Positions 30,918 to 40,006 of a stretch of DNA of 64,000 nt are shown here, piece after piece. Under the pieces are notes generated by a model. The model saw only the letters and a list, made by a program, of their open reading frames with translations, was not told the origin of the DNA and searched no databases. Made by a program: the position numbers and the translations under genes. This DNA comes from SHVO01 sp041905795 (GTDB lineage: Bacteria > Pseudomonadota > Alphaproteobacteria > Rhodospirillales > Rhodospirillaceae): assembly GCA_041905795.1 (NCBI GenBank), contig JAYRKL010000002.1, positions 62,001 to 126,000 of the forward strand, given 5' to 3'. Each line of letters starts with the position of its first letter. The stretch's first letter is position 1.

Positions 30918-32240
30918 GTGACGATCCGGTCTTTTTTGCATGCGAGTATTTATCTGGCGGTGGCAGGCGCCACGGCGCCCGCTGTCGCCGCGATGGATGC
31001 GCCGGCCGTCAGGACTGCGGTGGGGCGCACGCTCGACGCCGACTATCCGCGTCTCGACGCGCTCTACAAGGATATCCACGCCCATCCGGAATTGGGTCTC
31101 ACGGAAACGCGCACCGCGGCCAGGCTGGCGGGCGAGATGCGCGCCATCGGCTTCGAGGTGACCGAGAAGGTCGGCAAGACCGGGGTGGTGGCGATCTACA
31201 AGAACGGCCCCGGCCCCCTAGTGATGGTGCGCACCGAACTGGACGCGCTGCCGATGGAGGAGAAGACCGGCCTGCCTTACGCCAGCACCGCCAAGCAGAT
31301 GTGGAACGGCCGCGAGACCTTCGTCGCCCACAGCTGCGGTCACGACATCCACATGGCCGCCTGGGTGGGCGCGGCCCGGGCGCTGGTGGCGCTCAAAGAC
31401 CAATGGCACGGCACCCTGATGTTCATCGCCCAGCCCGCCGAGGAAAGCGCCGGCGGCCCGGAGGATATGCTGGCCGACAAACTGTTCGAACGCTTCGGCA
31501 AACCCGCCATCGGCTTCGCGCTGCATGTGGGCGGCGACAGTGCCGCAGGGGAAGTCAGCTATAAGCCCGGCGTGGTCATGTCCAACTCGGACGGCCTGTC
31601 GATCCGCTTCAACGGTCGCGGCGCCCACGGCTCGCGCCCCAGCCAGTCCATCGACCCGGTCATGATGGCCGCGCGTTTCGTGGTGGATGTGCAAAGCGTG
31701 GTCAGCCGCGAGAAGGACGCCGCCGAGTTCGGCGTCATCACCATCGGCGCCATCGAAGGCGGCAGCGCCGGCAATATCATCCCCGACCACGTCACCTTGC
31801 GCGGCACCATCCGCTCCTATACGCCCGAGGTGCGCAAGGGCCTGGCGGACGGCATCCAGCGCACCGCGGCGGCGGTAGCGGCCATGGCGGGCGCTCCGGC
31901 GCCAGACGTGAAGATCAACACCGGTGCGACCGCGGTGGTCAACGACGCCGCCCTGGCCGAGCGCACCGGCGCGGTGTTCAAGGCCGCCTTCGGCGCCAAG
32001 GCCATCCGTGAAGAGGAACCGGGATCGGCCAGCGAGGACTACTCCGTGTTCATCCTCGCCGGCGTGCCCTCGATGTACTTCGGCATCGGCGGCGCCGACC
32101 CAGCCAAGCTGGCCGACGCCAAGGCCAAGGGCGTGGAACTGCCCGGCAACCATTCGCCGATGTTCGCGCCGCTGCCCGAGCCTTCCATCCGCACCGGCGT
32201 CGAGGCCATGACGATCGCCGTCATGAACGTGATGCAGTAA
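30918..32240 (+). CDS. secreted M20D-type amidohydrolase (copy 2)
   Basis: 440 residues, a tandem paralogue of the preceding gene: long identical stretches such as VRTELDALPMEEKTGL, YASTAKQMWNG and HGSRPSQSIDP. It keeps all metal-site motifs (HSCGHDIHMAAWVG, AQPAEESAGG, EPGSASEDYSVF), so both copies should be active. Signal peptide is MTIRSFLHASIYLAVAGATAPAVAA. Start codon GTG at 30918. Divergence is highest in the N-terminus and around the lid (GGDSAAGEVSYKPGVVMSNSDG), consistent with duplication followed by a shift in substrate preference. Confidence 0.85.
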   Translation: MTIRSFLHASIYLAVAGATAPAVAAMDAPAVRTAVGRTLDADYPRLDALYKDIHAHPELGLTETRTAARLAGEMRAIGFEVTEKVGKTGVVAIYKNGPGPLVMVRTELDALPMEEKTGLPYASTAKQMWNGRETFVAHSCGHDIHMAAWVGAARALVALKDQWHGTLMFIAQPAEESAGGPEDMLADKLFERFGKPAIGFALHVGGDSAAGEVSYKPGVVMSNSDGLSIRFNGRGAHGSRPSQSIDPVMMAARFVVDVQSVVSREKDAAEFGVITIGAIEGGSAGNIIPDHVTLRGTIRSYTPEVRKGLADGIQRTAAAVAAMAGAPAPDVKINTGATAVVNDAALAERTGAVFKAAFGAKAIREEEPGSASEDYSVFILAGVPSMYFGIGGADPAKLADAKAKGVELPGNHSPMFAPLPEPSIRTGVEAMTIAVMNVMQ

Positions 32241-32254
32241 AGCGGAAACAGAGT

Positions 32255-32659
32255 CTAGGCGAACAGCGTGCGTTGCAGGGTCAGCAGCGCCGCGGCCACC
32301 GTCACCGCGATGGTCAGCAGCATGCCGCCGATGCGGCCGGCGCGGAATTGCAGCGTTCCGGGCTTGGCGTACATGCCGAGGGGGTGGAGCAGGCGCGCCG
32401 CCAGCAGCATCGCCATAAGCTGGTGAACCTTGGCGGCCGGGAGGCCGCCCATTTCCAAGAACGCTACCATCAGCGCGATCAGCGGCACGTATTCCGCGAA
32501 GTGCCCGTGGGCGCGGATGGCGCTGCGCAAGGCGTCGTTTCCGCCGTCGCCGAACCCGGCTTTGTTACGCCGGCGCAGGCGCACCACCTGGAGGGCAAGT
32601 CCCACGTAGATCAAGGCCAGGACGGCGAGATAGCCGGCGGTGATGGAAGGCATTTGCAT
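32255..32659 (-). CDS. MAPEG-family membrane protein
   Basis: 134 residues with four predicted membrane helices: ITAGYLAVLALIYVGLALQV, YVPLIALMVAFLEM, HQLMAMLLAARLLHPLGM and IGGMLLTIAVTVAAALLTL. The loop RRRNKAGFGDGGNDALRSAIRAHGHFAEYVP matches the MAPEG pattern (RxxN...AxRAHxNxxE), the membrane-associated eicosanoid/glutathione metabolism family. Bacterial members are glutathione-transferase-like or of unknown role. ATG 32659 has a GGGGAGA site. Confidence 0.82.
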   Translation of the reverse strand: MQMPSITAGYLAVLALIYVGLALQVVRLRRRNKAGFGDGGNDALRSAIRAHGHFAEYVPLIALMVAFLEMGGLPAAKVHQLMAMLLAARLLHPLGMYAKPGTLQFRAGRIGGMLLTIAVTVAAALLTLQRTLFA

Positions 32660-32674
32660 GTACGTCTCCCCTTC

Positions 32675-33085
32675 TCAGAACGATGCGCAACTCTCGTTGG
32701 TCACAATCCCCACGGCCTTCTGGTGGAAGGTCTCGCGGTAGAGGCGTGACAGGTCCTCCACGGCCTTGCGGACCTCGGCGGTGTCGGGGACGTGGACTTG
32801 CAGGATCTTGGATTTCTCATGGGCCAATTTCTTGGTGTCGGGGTCCAGCCATTGGCCCTGGCCGTCGTAAACCGTGAATCCCGTGGGGAAGAGCGGGGTG
32901 GCGGCGGTCTCCAGGAACTTGGCGAAGGCCGCGGCGGCGATGGGTCGGCCGTTCTGGTCCTCCTGGCCGAAAAAGAATTGCACTTGCAGCATGCGGGTCT
33001 GGCCGGCGAAGGGGCAGGCGTCTGAGGCATACGCTGCACGCGCCGCCAAAACCGCGCAAAGGGCCAGGAACTTAATATGTTTCAC
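32675..33085 (-). CDS. DUF3574-like exported protein
   Basis: 136 residues: signal peptide MKHIKFLALCAVLAARAAYA, then a compact domain with LQVQFFFGQEDQNGRPIA, FAKFLETAATPLFPTGFTVYDGQGQW and DPDTKKLAHEKSKILQVHVPD, the pattern of DUF3574. Two cysteines (DACPFAG and NESCASF) could form a disulphide. Function unknown. The start is GTG at 33085, which gives the proper signal peptide; this codon lies inside an exact parS site, so transcription initiation and ParB binding would overlap. The much longer open frame upstream is a shadow of hyuB. Confidence 0.7.
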   Translation of the reverse strand: MKHIKFLALCAVLAARAAYASDACPFAGQTRMLQVQFFFGQEDQNGRPIAAAAFAKFLETAATPLFPTGFTVYDGQGQWLDPDTKKLAHEKSKILQVHVPDTAEVRKAVEDLSRLYRETFHQKAVGIVTNESCASF

Positions 33086-33093
33086 GTGAAACA
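33078..33093. promoter_or_regulatory. parS site (ParB-binding centromere sequence)
   Basis: TGTTTCACGTGAAACA is an exact 16-bp palindrome identical to the broadly conserved bacterial parS consensus (TGTTNCACGTGAAACA). Such a match is not expected by chance in 64 kb of GC-rich DNA. Chromosomal parS sites usually lie in the origin-proximal part of the replicon. parA/parB are not in the window. It overlaps the start codon of the DUF3574-like gene. Confidence 0.85.
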
Positions 33094-33139
33094 ATTTAAC
33101 CACCCAAGGCTTTCCCCATCCGCCAATGCTCGCTGCTGC

Positions 33140-33169
33140 ATGGATTGCCCGCATGAAGCGGGCAATGAC
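33140..33169. repeat. GTCATTGCCCGC palindromic element, simple copy
   Basis: Perfect 9-bp arms ATTGCCCGC / GCGGGCAAT (33144-33152, 33158-33166) with a 5-base loop, flanked by CATGG and GACAC. Same core as the complex copy at 22335-22406. It lies 12 bp beyond the hyuB stop on the leftward strand, so it could also terminate the hyuAB transcript. Confidence 0.6.
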
Positions 33170-33180
33170 ACAAAGGCGCG

Positions 33181-34965
33181 TTAGGTCCGTGCCGCGCGCA
33201 GCTTCGCCGTCGCCGCGGTGTCCACGGTCTCGCCCACGATCTGCACGCCGTAGTGGGTCTTGGCGGCCTCCGCCGACACCAGGCCGTCGAGCACGTTCTC
33301 CAGCACCGCGGCGGGATCGCGCTTGAACGGATCGCCGTAGCCGCCGCCCGAGGGGCCGTAGGACACCAGGCGGTCGCCCTTCTTGGCCTTCTGGTACGGC
33401 ACCTTCGACGGCATCGACTGGGTGGCGCCGCGGCTGATCTGGTCGAGGCGCGCCGGCTGGCCGTCGTCGCCGCCGCCGAAGCCCCAGGGGCGGAACTTGT
33501 GGCCGTCGCCTTCGATGGAGAAGCCGCCGTCGCCGAGATAGGTGAACGCGCGCACCGAGCCGATGCCGCCGCGCCATTCGCCCGGCGCCACCACGTCCTC
33601 GCGCAGCTCATAGCGGTCCACGCGCAAGGGCAGGTGGGATTCCATATCTTCAATAGGGTTGTTGCGGGTGTTGGCGAACAGGGTATCCACGGCGTCCATG
33701 CCGTCGACGCCGTGACGCCCGCCGTAGGAGCCTTCCAGGATCTCCATATGCACCCAGGGGGCGCCGGCATTGTCGCCGCTGAAGGCGATGACGCGCAGGT
33801 TGCCGATGCCGGCCGAGACCTGCTTGGGCGTGGCTTGCGAGAGTGCCTTCATCACCGTATCCGCCAGCGCATTGCCGGGACAGAAACGCGCGATCACCGG
33901 CGCCGGGAAGATCGGGTTGGCCAGGCATCCTTTGGGCGCCACGATCCTGATGGGGCGGGTCAGGCCGCTGTTCTGGGGAATGGGCCCATAGGTGACGCTA
34001 TCCAGCAGCACCGAGCGGATGGTCAACCAGATGGCGCAGTCGACGGTGCCTTCGAGCGGCATGTTGATGGGCCGGTCCGAGACCTGTGGCGCGGTGCCGG
34101 TCAGGTCCACGGTCATCTCGTCGCCTTTGACGGTGATGGTGGCGGAGATCGGCAGGTCGCGGCGGTGGGCGCTCGCGTCGTCCAGGAAGCCATCGATATA
34201 AGTGGTGGCGCTGTAGGTGCCGTCCGGCAGGTCCGCGATGGCCTTGCGCATCAGGCGCTCGGAGTAATCCATCAGGTCTTCGCAGGCGTTGGCGACGGTG
34301 GATTTGCCGTAGCGCTTGACGAGATCGAGGAACCGCTGGGCGCCGATCTGGGCCGAGGCGATCTGGGCCTCCATGTCGCCCACTACCAGGTCGGAGATGC
34401 GGATGTTGTCGCGCATGATGTGCCACACCATGGCGTTTTTCTTGCCGCCTTCGATGACCTTGATCGCCTTGAACTGCAAACCTTCGGCATAGGTATCCAC
34501 GGCGTCGACGATGCCGCAGCTGCCGGGGGTATGGGCGCCGATGTCGAGGTGGTGCGCGGTGGTGACCGAGAAGCCCAAGAGGTCATTGCCGTCGAACACC
34601 GGCACGCAGAAACCGACATCCGGGCCGTGGGAGGCACCGCCGTAGGGATCGTTGTGCATGATGACGTCGCCGGGGTTGATGGTCTCGCCGCGCGCCGCCA
34701 GTTGTTTGAGAATCCCGCGCACATAACCCGGGATCGGGCCCGATTGCAGCGGCGTGCTCATCTTGCATTCGCACAGCTGGCGGCCTTCGGCGTCGGTCAG
34801 CGCCGCGCCGAAATCCTCGGACTCGCGGATGATGCTGGAGTAGCTCATCCGCATGAGTTTGTGTCCCATCTCGATGGCGATGTTCTCGAGCGCCCCCTGG
34901 ATCACCGCGCCGGTGATGGCGTCGACCCGGGTATTTGAGGGCTTGGAGTTGCGCACGTAATTCAT
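33181..34965 (-). CDS. hyuB: hydantoinase B / N-methylhydantoinase B subunit
   Basis: 594 residues of the HyuB family. The start MNYVRNSKPSNTRVDAITGAVIQGALENIAIEMG is followed by MSYSSIIRESEDFGAAL, HNDPYGGASHGPDVG, the metal-site stretch TTAHHLDIGAHTPGSCG and a C-terminal GGGYGDPFKRDPAAV. It pairs with HyuA to form an ATP-dependent hydrolase of hydantoins, 5-oxoproline or similar cyclic amides; carboxylases for acetone or acetophenone are related. Start ATG 34965 overlaps the hyuA stop (ATGA). Confidence 0.85.
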   Translation of the reverse strand: MNYVRNSKPSNTRVDAITGAVIQGALENIAIEMGHKLMRMSYSSIIRESEDFGAALTDAEGRQLCECKMSTPLQSGPIPGYVRGILKQLAARGETINPGDVIMHNDPYGGASHGPDVGFCVPVFDGNDLLGFSVTTAHHLDIGAHTPGSCGIVDAVDTYAEGLQFKAIKVIEGGKKNAMVWHIMRDNIRISDLVVGDMEAQIASAQIGAQRFLDLVKRYGKSTVANACEDLMDYSERLMRKAIADLPDGTYSATTYIDGFLDDASAHRRDLPISATITVKGDEMTVDLTGTAPQVSDRPINMPLEGTVDCAIWLTIRSVLLDSVTYGPIPQNSGLTRPIRIVAPKGCLANPIFPAPVIARFCPGNALADTVMKALSQATPKQVSAGIGNLRVIAFSGDNAGAPWVHMEILEGSYGGRHGVDGMDAVDTLFANTRNNPIEDMESHLPLRVDRYELREDVVAPGEWRGGIGSVRAFTYLGDGGFSIEGDGHKFRPWGFGGGDDGQPARLDQISRGATQSMPSKVPYQKAKKGDRLVSYGPSGGGYGDPFKRDPAAVLENVLDGLVSAEAAKTHYGVQIVGETVDTAATAKLRAART

Positions 34966-37043
34966 GCTTTTGCTCCTTCGCGCGTGAGGATGAGGTTGCC
35001 GATCTTGTCCTGTTCCGCGGTCCAGCGGGGCGGGACCACGGTGGTGGAATCTTTTTGCAGGAATATCGCCGGGCCTTTGACCGGGACGCCCACCGGCAGC
35101 TGGTGGCGGCGGTAGATGCCGGTCTCGAAGGTCTTCAACGCGCCGTCCACCCGGAACACGCATTGGCCGGTGCGGATCTTGGCCTTTTCCAGGGAGCCAT
35201 CGGTCGCTGCGCTCAAGGACTTGATCTTGGGCAGGACGCCGACGCCGATCAGGCGCACGTTGACCACTTCAATCGTGTTGCCGCGGAAGGCATGGCCGTA
35301 TTCCCGCTGGTGCTGGGCGTGGAAGGCGTCCCACACCTGCTCCAGGGCCTTGGCGTCCAAGGTGCCGGCCGGGATCGGGGTTTTCAGTTCGTACCCCTGG
35401 CCGACGTACCGCAAATCGCCGTCACGAATAAAAGAAAGCTTGGATGTATCCAGGTGATCGCTCGCGAACTGGGCGACGAGTTGCTTCTCCATGGCCGCGA
35501 AGTCGGCGTTGAGGCGGGCGATGTCCACGGAGGCCGAAAGCTGGAACTGGGTGCGGATGGCCTCGTACTTGAGGTCGGTGGTCAGCAATCCCATGGCGGA
35601 GGTGATGCCGGGATAGGGCGGCACGATCACTTCGGGGATTTCGAGGATCTCGGCCACTTCCGCGCCGTGCAGGGGGCCGGCGCCGCCAAAAGCCACCAGG
35701 GCGAAGCCGCGCGGGTCCACGCCCTTCTGCACCGTGCGCGACCGGATCGCATTGGCCATGTTGCTGTTGATGACGGTGAGGATGCCTTCCGCGGTTTCCT
35801 GGGTGCTCATGCCCAAGGCCCCCGCCAGGTTCTCCACCGCGCGGGCGGCGGCGGCGGCGTCGAGTTTCATGCCGCCGCCGAGGAAGTCGTCCTTGTCCAG
35901 GCGGCCCAGCACCAGATTGGCGTCGGTGACGGTGGGCTCAGAGCCGCCTTTTCCATAGGCCGCCGGCCCCGGCACCGCGCCGGCGCTGCGCGGGCCGACC
36001 CTGAACGCGCCGCCGCGGTCGAGATGGGCGATGGAGCCGCCGCCCGCCCCAATCGTGTGGATATCGATCATCGGCAGCAGCAGGGGGAACCCGGCGATGG
36101 AAGTGGAGCGCGGGTCGGTCTCGGCGAACTTGCCGTCCACGACCAATCCAATATCGGCGCTGGTGCCGCCGATGTCGAAGGTGATCAGCTTGCGCCGGCC
36201 CGAGAGCCCGCCCACCCAGTCGCCGCCCAGCACGCCGCCCACCAGGCCCGAGAGCAGGGTGATGGCGGGTTTCTCCACCACCATGGCGGGCGTGGCGACG
36301 CCGCCGTTGGAGGCCATGATGCGCAGGTCGGCGCGGATACCGGCATTGCGTAGCGCGCCCTCCAGGCGTCCGACATAGCTGCTCATCTTGGGGCCGATGA
36401 AGGCCGAGAGGCAGGTGGTGGTGAAGCGCTCGAACTCGCGGAACTGCGGCGACACCGCGGACGAGGTGCACAGGAACACGCCCGGCAGCTCCTCGGCCAG
36501 GATCGCCTTGGCGCGGTCCTCATGGGCCGGGTTGAGATAGGCGAACAGGAAGCACACCGCCACCGCTTCCACGCCTTCGGCTTTGAGTTCTTTCGCGACC
36601 GCGCGCACGCCGGCTTCATCCAGGGGTTCCAGCTCCTCGCCGCGCGGCGGGATCAGGCGGCCGGCGACAACTTTACGATGGCGGCGTTTCACCAGCGGCC
36701 GGTTCTGCCACGGCAGCTCCTGCATGATCGAGTAGTGCTCGGCGCGCTGGTGCCGGGCGATATGGATGATGTCGCGGAAGCCCTTGTTGGTGACCATGCC
36801 GGTCACCGCGCCTTTGTGTTCCAGGACCGCGTTGGTGGCGGTGGTGGTGCCGTGCAGCACATAGTCGATGTCGCCGGGCGCCACCTTGTTGTCGCGGCAG
36901 ATCTCGGTGACGCCCTGGAGGATGGCGCGGGAGGGGTCGTCGGGCGTGGTCGCTACCTTGTGGATCGCCACCGTCCCCGCCGCCATGTCGCACAACACGA
37001 TGTCGGTGAAGGTGCCGCCGACATCCACGCCAATGGTCTTCAC
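34962..37043 (-). CDS. hyuA: hydantoinase A / N-methylhydantoinase A subunit
   Basis: 693 residues. The N-terminal phosphate-binding motif DVGGTFTDIVL and a second ITFDIGGTSADIGLV mark the actin-like ATPase fold of HyuA and 5-oxoprolinase. HGTTTATNAVLEHKGA and IGAGGGSIAHLDRGG are further family blocks, and the C-terminal segment after about residue 520 is the HyuA_C domain. It phosphorylates the substrate at the expense of ATP for ring opening with HyuB. ATP dependence distinguishes it from the metal hydantoinases at 17966 and 22430. The substrate-binding protein gene precedes it by 26 bp on the same strand. Confidence 0.87.
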   Translation of the reverse strand: MKTIGVDVGGTFTDIVLCDMAAGTVAIHKVATTPDDPSRAILQGVTEICRDNKVAPGDIDYVLHGTTTATNAVLEHKGAVTGMVTNKGFRDIIHIARHQRAEHYSIMQELPWQNRPLVKRRHRKVVAGRLIPPRGEELEPLDEAGVRAVAKELKAEGVEAVAVCFLFAYLNPAHEDRAKAILAEELPGVFLCTSSAVSPQFREFERFTTTCLSAFIGPKMSSYVGRLEGALRNAGIRADLRIMASNGGVATPAMVVEKPAITLLSGLVGGVLGGDWVGGLSGRRKLITFDIGGTSADIGLVVDGKFAETDPRSTSIAGFPLLLPMIDIHTIGAGGGSIAHLDRGGAFRVGPRSAGAVPGPAAYGKGGSEPTVTDANLVLGRLDKDDFLGGGMKLDAAAAARAVENLAGALGMSTQETAEGILTVINSNMANAIRSRTVQKGVDPRGFALVAFGGAGPLHGAEVAEILEIPEVIVPPYPGITSAMGLLTTDLKYEAIRTQFQLSASVDIARLNADFAAMEKQLVAQFASDHLDTSKLSFIRDGDLRYVGQGYELKTPIPAGTLDAKALEQVWDAFHAQHQREYGHAFRGNTIEVVNVRLIGVGVLPKIKSLSAATDGSLEKAKIRTGQCVFRVDGALKTFETGIYRRHQLPVGVPVKGPAIFLQKDSTTVVPPRWTAEQDKIGNLILTREGAKA

Positions 37044-37069
37044 GTCAGTATCCCCCCAAAACTCGAAGC

Positions 37070-38248
37070 CTATTTCTTCAGCCGATAAAGCACGTCGCGG
37101 GGGATTTCCGGAACATCCGCCATCGCCACCACCTTGCCGGTCCCGTCGGTGATCTGGTTGATGACCAGGGGCAGGCTCACCTGGATATGCAGGTCCTTGG
37201 AGAAGGAGCGCGGGCCCAGGCTGGTGGGCTCGCGCTTATAGGTCTCCATCTCCGCGGCGATGGTCTTGGCGTCGATGGACTTGGTTTTCTCCGCCGCCCG
37301 CGCCCACAGCTCGAACCAGGCATAGATCGGATAGGCGTGCTGGTTGATGGGCGCAGCACCGTACTTGGCCTTGAAGGCGTCGGCGATGGCGGCGACGGCG
37401 GGGCGCGGGTCGCCGAAGATCGAGGCCTGCACCGCCACGTAGAACTCCTTCAGCTTGGGCACCGAGGCCAGCCAGAAAGCGCCGTCGAGGCCGACGCCGG
37501 TCATGATCGGCAGCTCGATGCCGGCGGCGCGGATCTGGCGGATGGCGCTGGGGCCGCCCGGTGAATAGCTGCAGAACATGATCATCTCGACCTTGCCGGC
37601 CTTCATGGTGTTGGCGAGGCGGGTGATCTGCGAGGCCACCGACGGATCGGCGTTCTTGAAGGTGTCGCGGCCGACGATGGTGCCGCCCTTCTGCTGGAAC
37701 ATCCATTCATAGCCGGCGCACAGCGACTTGTCGTATTCGACCGAGTCATCAAGCAGGATGTAGCCGGTGGTGAATTTCTTGTCGTCCCGGGCGAACTGGG
37801 CCAGCGCCGCGCCCTCGGACTGGGCGGTGGAGGACGCCGAGAAGGCAAGGTTGCCCACGCCCATGACGCCCATCTTCGGATCGCCGGCGCAGATCGACAC
37901 CGCGATCACGCCGGCGCGCTGGGCCTGCAGCGCCGCCGGTGCGCCGTAATCATAGTCGCAGGTCACCACCACAACCGAGGCCCCGTCGCGCAAGACCGCC
38001 TGGCCGGCCTTGGCGCCTTCGGCGCGGTCGGACTTGGTGTCGGCGTTGACGACCTTGAGCTTGCGCCCGATGACGCCGCCCTTGGCGTTGGTTTGCTCGA
38101 TCCACAGGTTGGCCATGCGCACGCCGTCGCTGTCGTAGGGCGTCAGGAACCCCGACTGGGCGGTGGCGAAGCCGATGACGATATCCTGTGCGTGAGCGGG
38201 GACCGTGAACAGGACCGCGGCGGCGAGCAGAGAACGCAAGAGCGTCAT
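37070..38248 (-). CDS. branched-chain amino acid-type ABC transporter substrate-binding protein
   Basis: 392 residues with a signal peptide (MTLLRSLLAAAVLFTVPAHA) and a type I periplasmic-binding fold of the LivK/AmiC group (IVIGFATAQSGFLTPYDSDG, NAKGGVIGRKLKVVNADTKSD, VVVVTCDYDYGAPAALQAQRAG). It lies in front of hyuA on the leftward strand and divergent from the livGFHM-type genes, so the transporter probably imports the hydantoinase substrate or an amide rather than leucine. Its C-terminus IPRDVLYRLKK recurs in a gene relic upstream (38291-38350). Confidence 0.87.
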   Translation of the reverse strand: MTLLRSLLAAAVLFTVPAHAQDIVIGFATAQSGFLTPYDSDGVRMANLWIEQTNAKGGVIGRKLKVVNADTKSDRAEGAKAGQAVLRDGASVVVVTCDYDYGAPAALQAQRAGVIAVSICAGDPKMGVMGVGNLAFSASSTAQSEGAALAQFARDDKKFTTGYILLDDSVEYDKSLCAGYEWMFQQKGGTIVGRDTFKNADPSVASQITRLANTMKAGKVEMIMFCSYSPGGPSAIRQIRAAGIELPIMTGVGLDGAFWLASVPKLKEFYVAVQASIFGDPRPAVAAIADAFKAKYGAAPINQHAYPIYAWFELWARAAEKTKSIDAKTIAAEMETYKREPTSLGPRSFSKDLHIQVSLPLVINQITDGTGKVVAMADVPEIPRDVLYRLKK

Positions 38249-38257
38249 GGGGACCTG

Positions 38258-38307
38258 CTATTTTTGAGGCGATCTACTTTTTGAGACGATCTATTTTTTG
38301 AGGCGAT
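38258..38307. repeat. three tandem 16-17 bp copies derived from a gene 3' end
   Basis: CTATTTTTGAGGCGAT, CTACTTTTTGAGACGAT and CTATTTTTTGAGGCGAT follow each other without gaps, 9 bp before the substrate-binding-protein start codon. Read leftward, the last copy spells the codons for R-L-K-K-stop that end both the adjacent relic and the binding protein. Slippage at a duplicated gene end is the likely origin. Confidence 0.75.
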
Positions 38308-38356
38308 AGGGAACGTCGCGCGGCACCTCCGGCGCTTCGGCCACCACGGCGCCCGC
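38291..38356 (-). pseudogene. C-terminal relic of a second substrate-binding protein
   Basis: Read leftward the DNA encodes AGAVVAEAPEVPRDVPYRLKK-stop, aligned with the intact neighbour's end GKVVAMADVPEIPRDVLYRLKK. No open frame continues far upstream: an in-frame stop is met at 38405-38407. This suggests that a paralogous binding-protein gene once ended here and was deleted, leaving about 20 codons. Confidence 0.65.
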
Positions 38357-38458
38357 GCAACGGCGGCGTGCATTCTCGACCGCCCGGTCAAGGAGAAAAA
38401 GCCATTAATTCAGAGTCCGCCCCGGATATTTTCCTGGCACTATGGGTCTGATGTGGTC

Positions 38459-38511
38459 GCATTTTCGGCGGCGAACCGGTTTCCGTTTCGCCTGAAAATG
38501 CTCCGGGGTGG
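38459..38511. repeat. dispersed palindromic repeat (copy D)
   Basis: GCATTTTCGGCG pairs with CGCCTGAAAATGC (one bulged base) around a loop containing GAACCGGTTTCC. It is preceded by GTGGTCGC, matching the GCGACCAAAC tract of copies A and C in inverse orientation. Only the first hairpin is present. It lies in the divergent promoter region upstream of the LivG-type gene. Confidence 0.65.
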
Positions 38512-38547
38512 GGAGGCTCCGGGACTCGGGGCTTGGGGCGCGTTCGG

Positions 38548-39300
<753 letters not shown>

Positions 39301-39301
39301 G

Positions 39302-40006
39302 ATGACTCTGCTCGCGGTGGAGAACCTCGAGGTCGGTTACGGCGGCATCGCCGCGGTGCGCGGGGTGTCGCTGACCGTGAACCAGGGCGAGGTGGTCTCG
39401 ATCCTGGGCCCCAACGGCGCCGGCAAATCCAGCACCCTCGCGGCCATCGCCGGCGGTGTGGTCCCGCGCGCCGGGCGCGTCGCCTACGCCGGCCAGGACA
39501 TCGCCGGCGTGCGGCCCGAAGAGATCGCGCGGCGCGGCCTCTCGCTGGTGCCCGAGGGCCGCCATGTGTTCGCGACTCTCACGGTAGAGGAGAACCTGGC
39601 CGTCGGCACGTATATGCGCAAGGAGAGGGCGGACATCGAAGCCGCGCTGGAACGCTTCCCGCGCCTGAGAGACCGGCGCGGCTTTCCCGCCGGGCGGTTG
39701 TCCGGCGGCGAGCAGCAGATGCTGGTCATCGCCCGCGCCATGCTCACCAAACCGAAACTCATGCTGGTGGACGAGCCCTCGCTCGGCCTGGCGCCCATCG
39801 TCATCGACCAGGTTTACGAGATCCTGCTGGACCTCCGCCGCCAGGGCATGAGCCTCTTGATCGTCGAGCAGAGCACCAGCCGCATCCTCAAACACGCCGA
39901 CCGCATCTATGTGCTACGCGGCGGCGCGGTGCAGCTGGAGGACAAGGCCGCGAACCTGCAGGACGGCGACGCCATCAAGCGCGCCTACTTCGGCTTCGAC
40001 GCATGA
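39302..40006 (+). CDS. LivF-type ABC transporter ATP-binding protein
   Basis: 234 residues. Walker A GPNGAGKSS, LivF-type VPEGRHVFATLTVEENL, intact signature LSGGEQQMLVIARAM, Walker B LMLVDEPSLGL and switch H replaced by Q in IVEQST, which is normal for LivF. It forms the ATPase heterodimer with the preceding LivG-type protein. The gap to livG is 1 bp, and its stop overlaps the LivH start by 4 bp. Confidence 0.9.
   Translation: MTLLAVENLEVGYGGIAAVRGVSLTVNQGEVVSILGPNGAGKSSTLAAIAGGVVPRAGRVAYAGQDIAGVRPEEIARRGLSLVPEGRHVFATLTVEENLAVGTYMRKERADIEAALERFPRLRDRRGFPAGRLSGGEQQMLVIARAMLTKPKLMLVDEPSLGLAPIVIDQVYEILLDLRRQGMSLLIVEQSTSRILKHADRIYVLRGGAVQLEDKAANLQDGDAIKRAYFGFDA

Noticed and set aside
33086..33577. 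N-terminal extension of the DUF3574-like gene
   Set aside because: The extension is an out-of-frame shadow of hyuB; GTG 33085 gives an immediate signal peptide.
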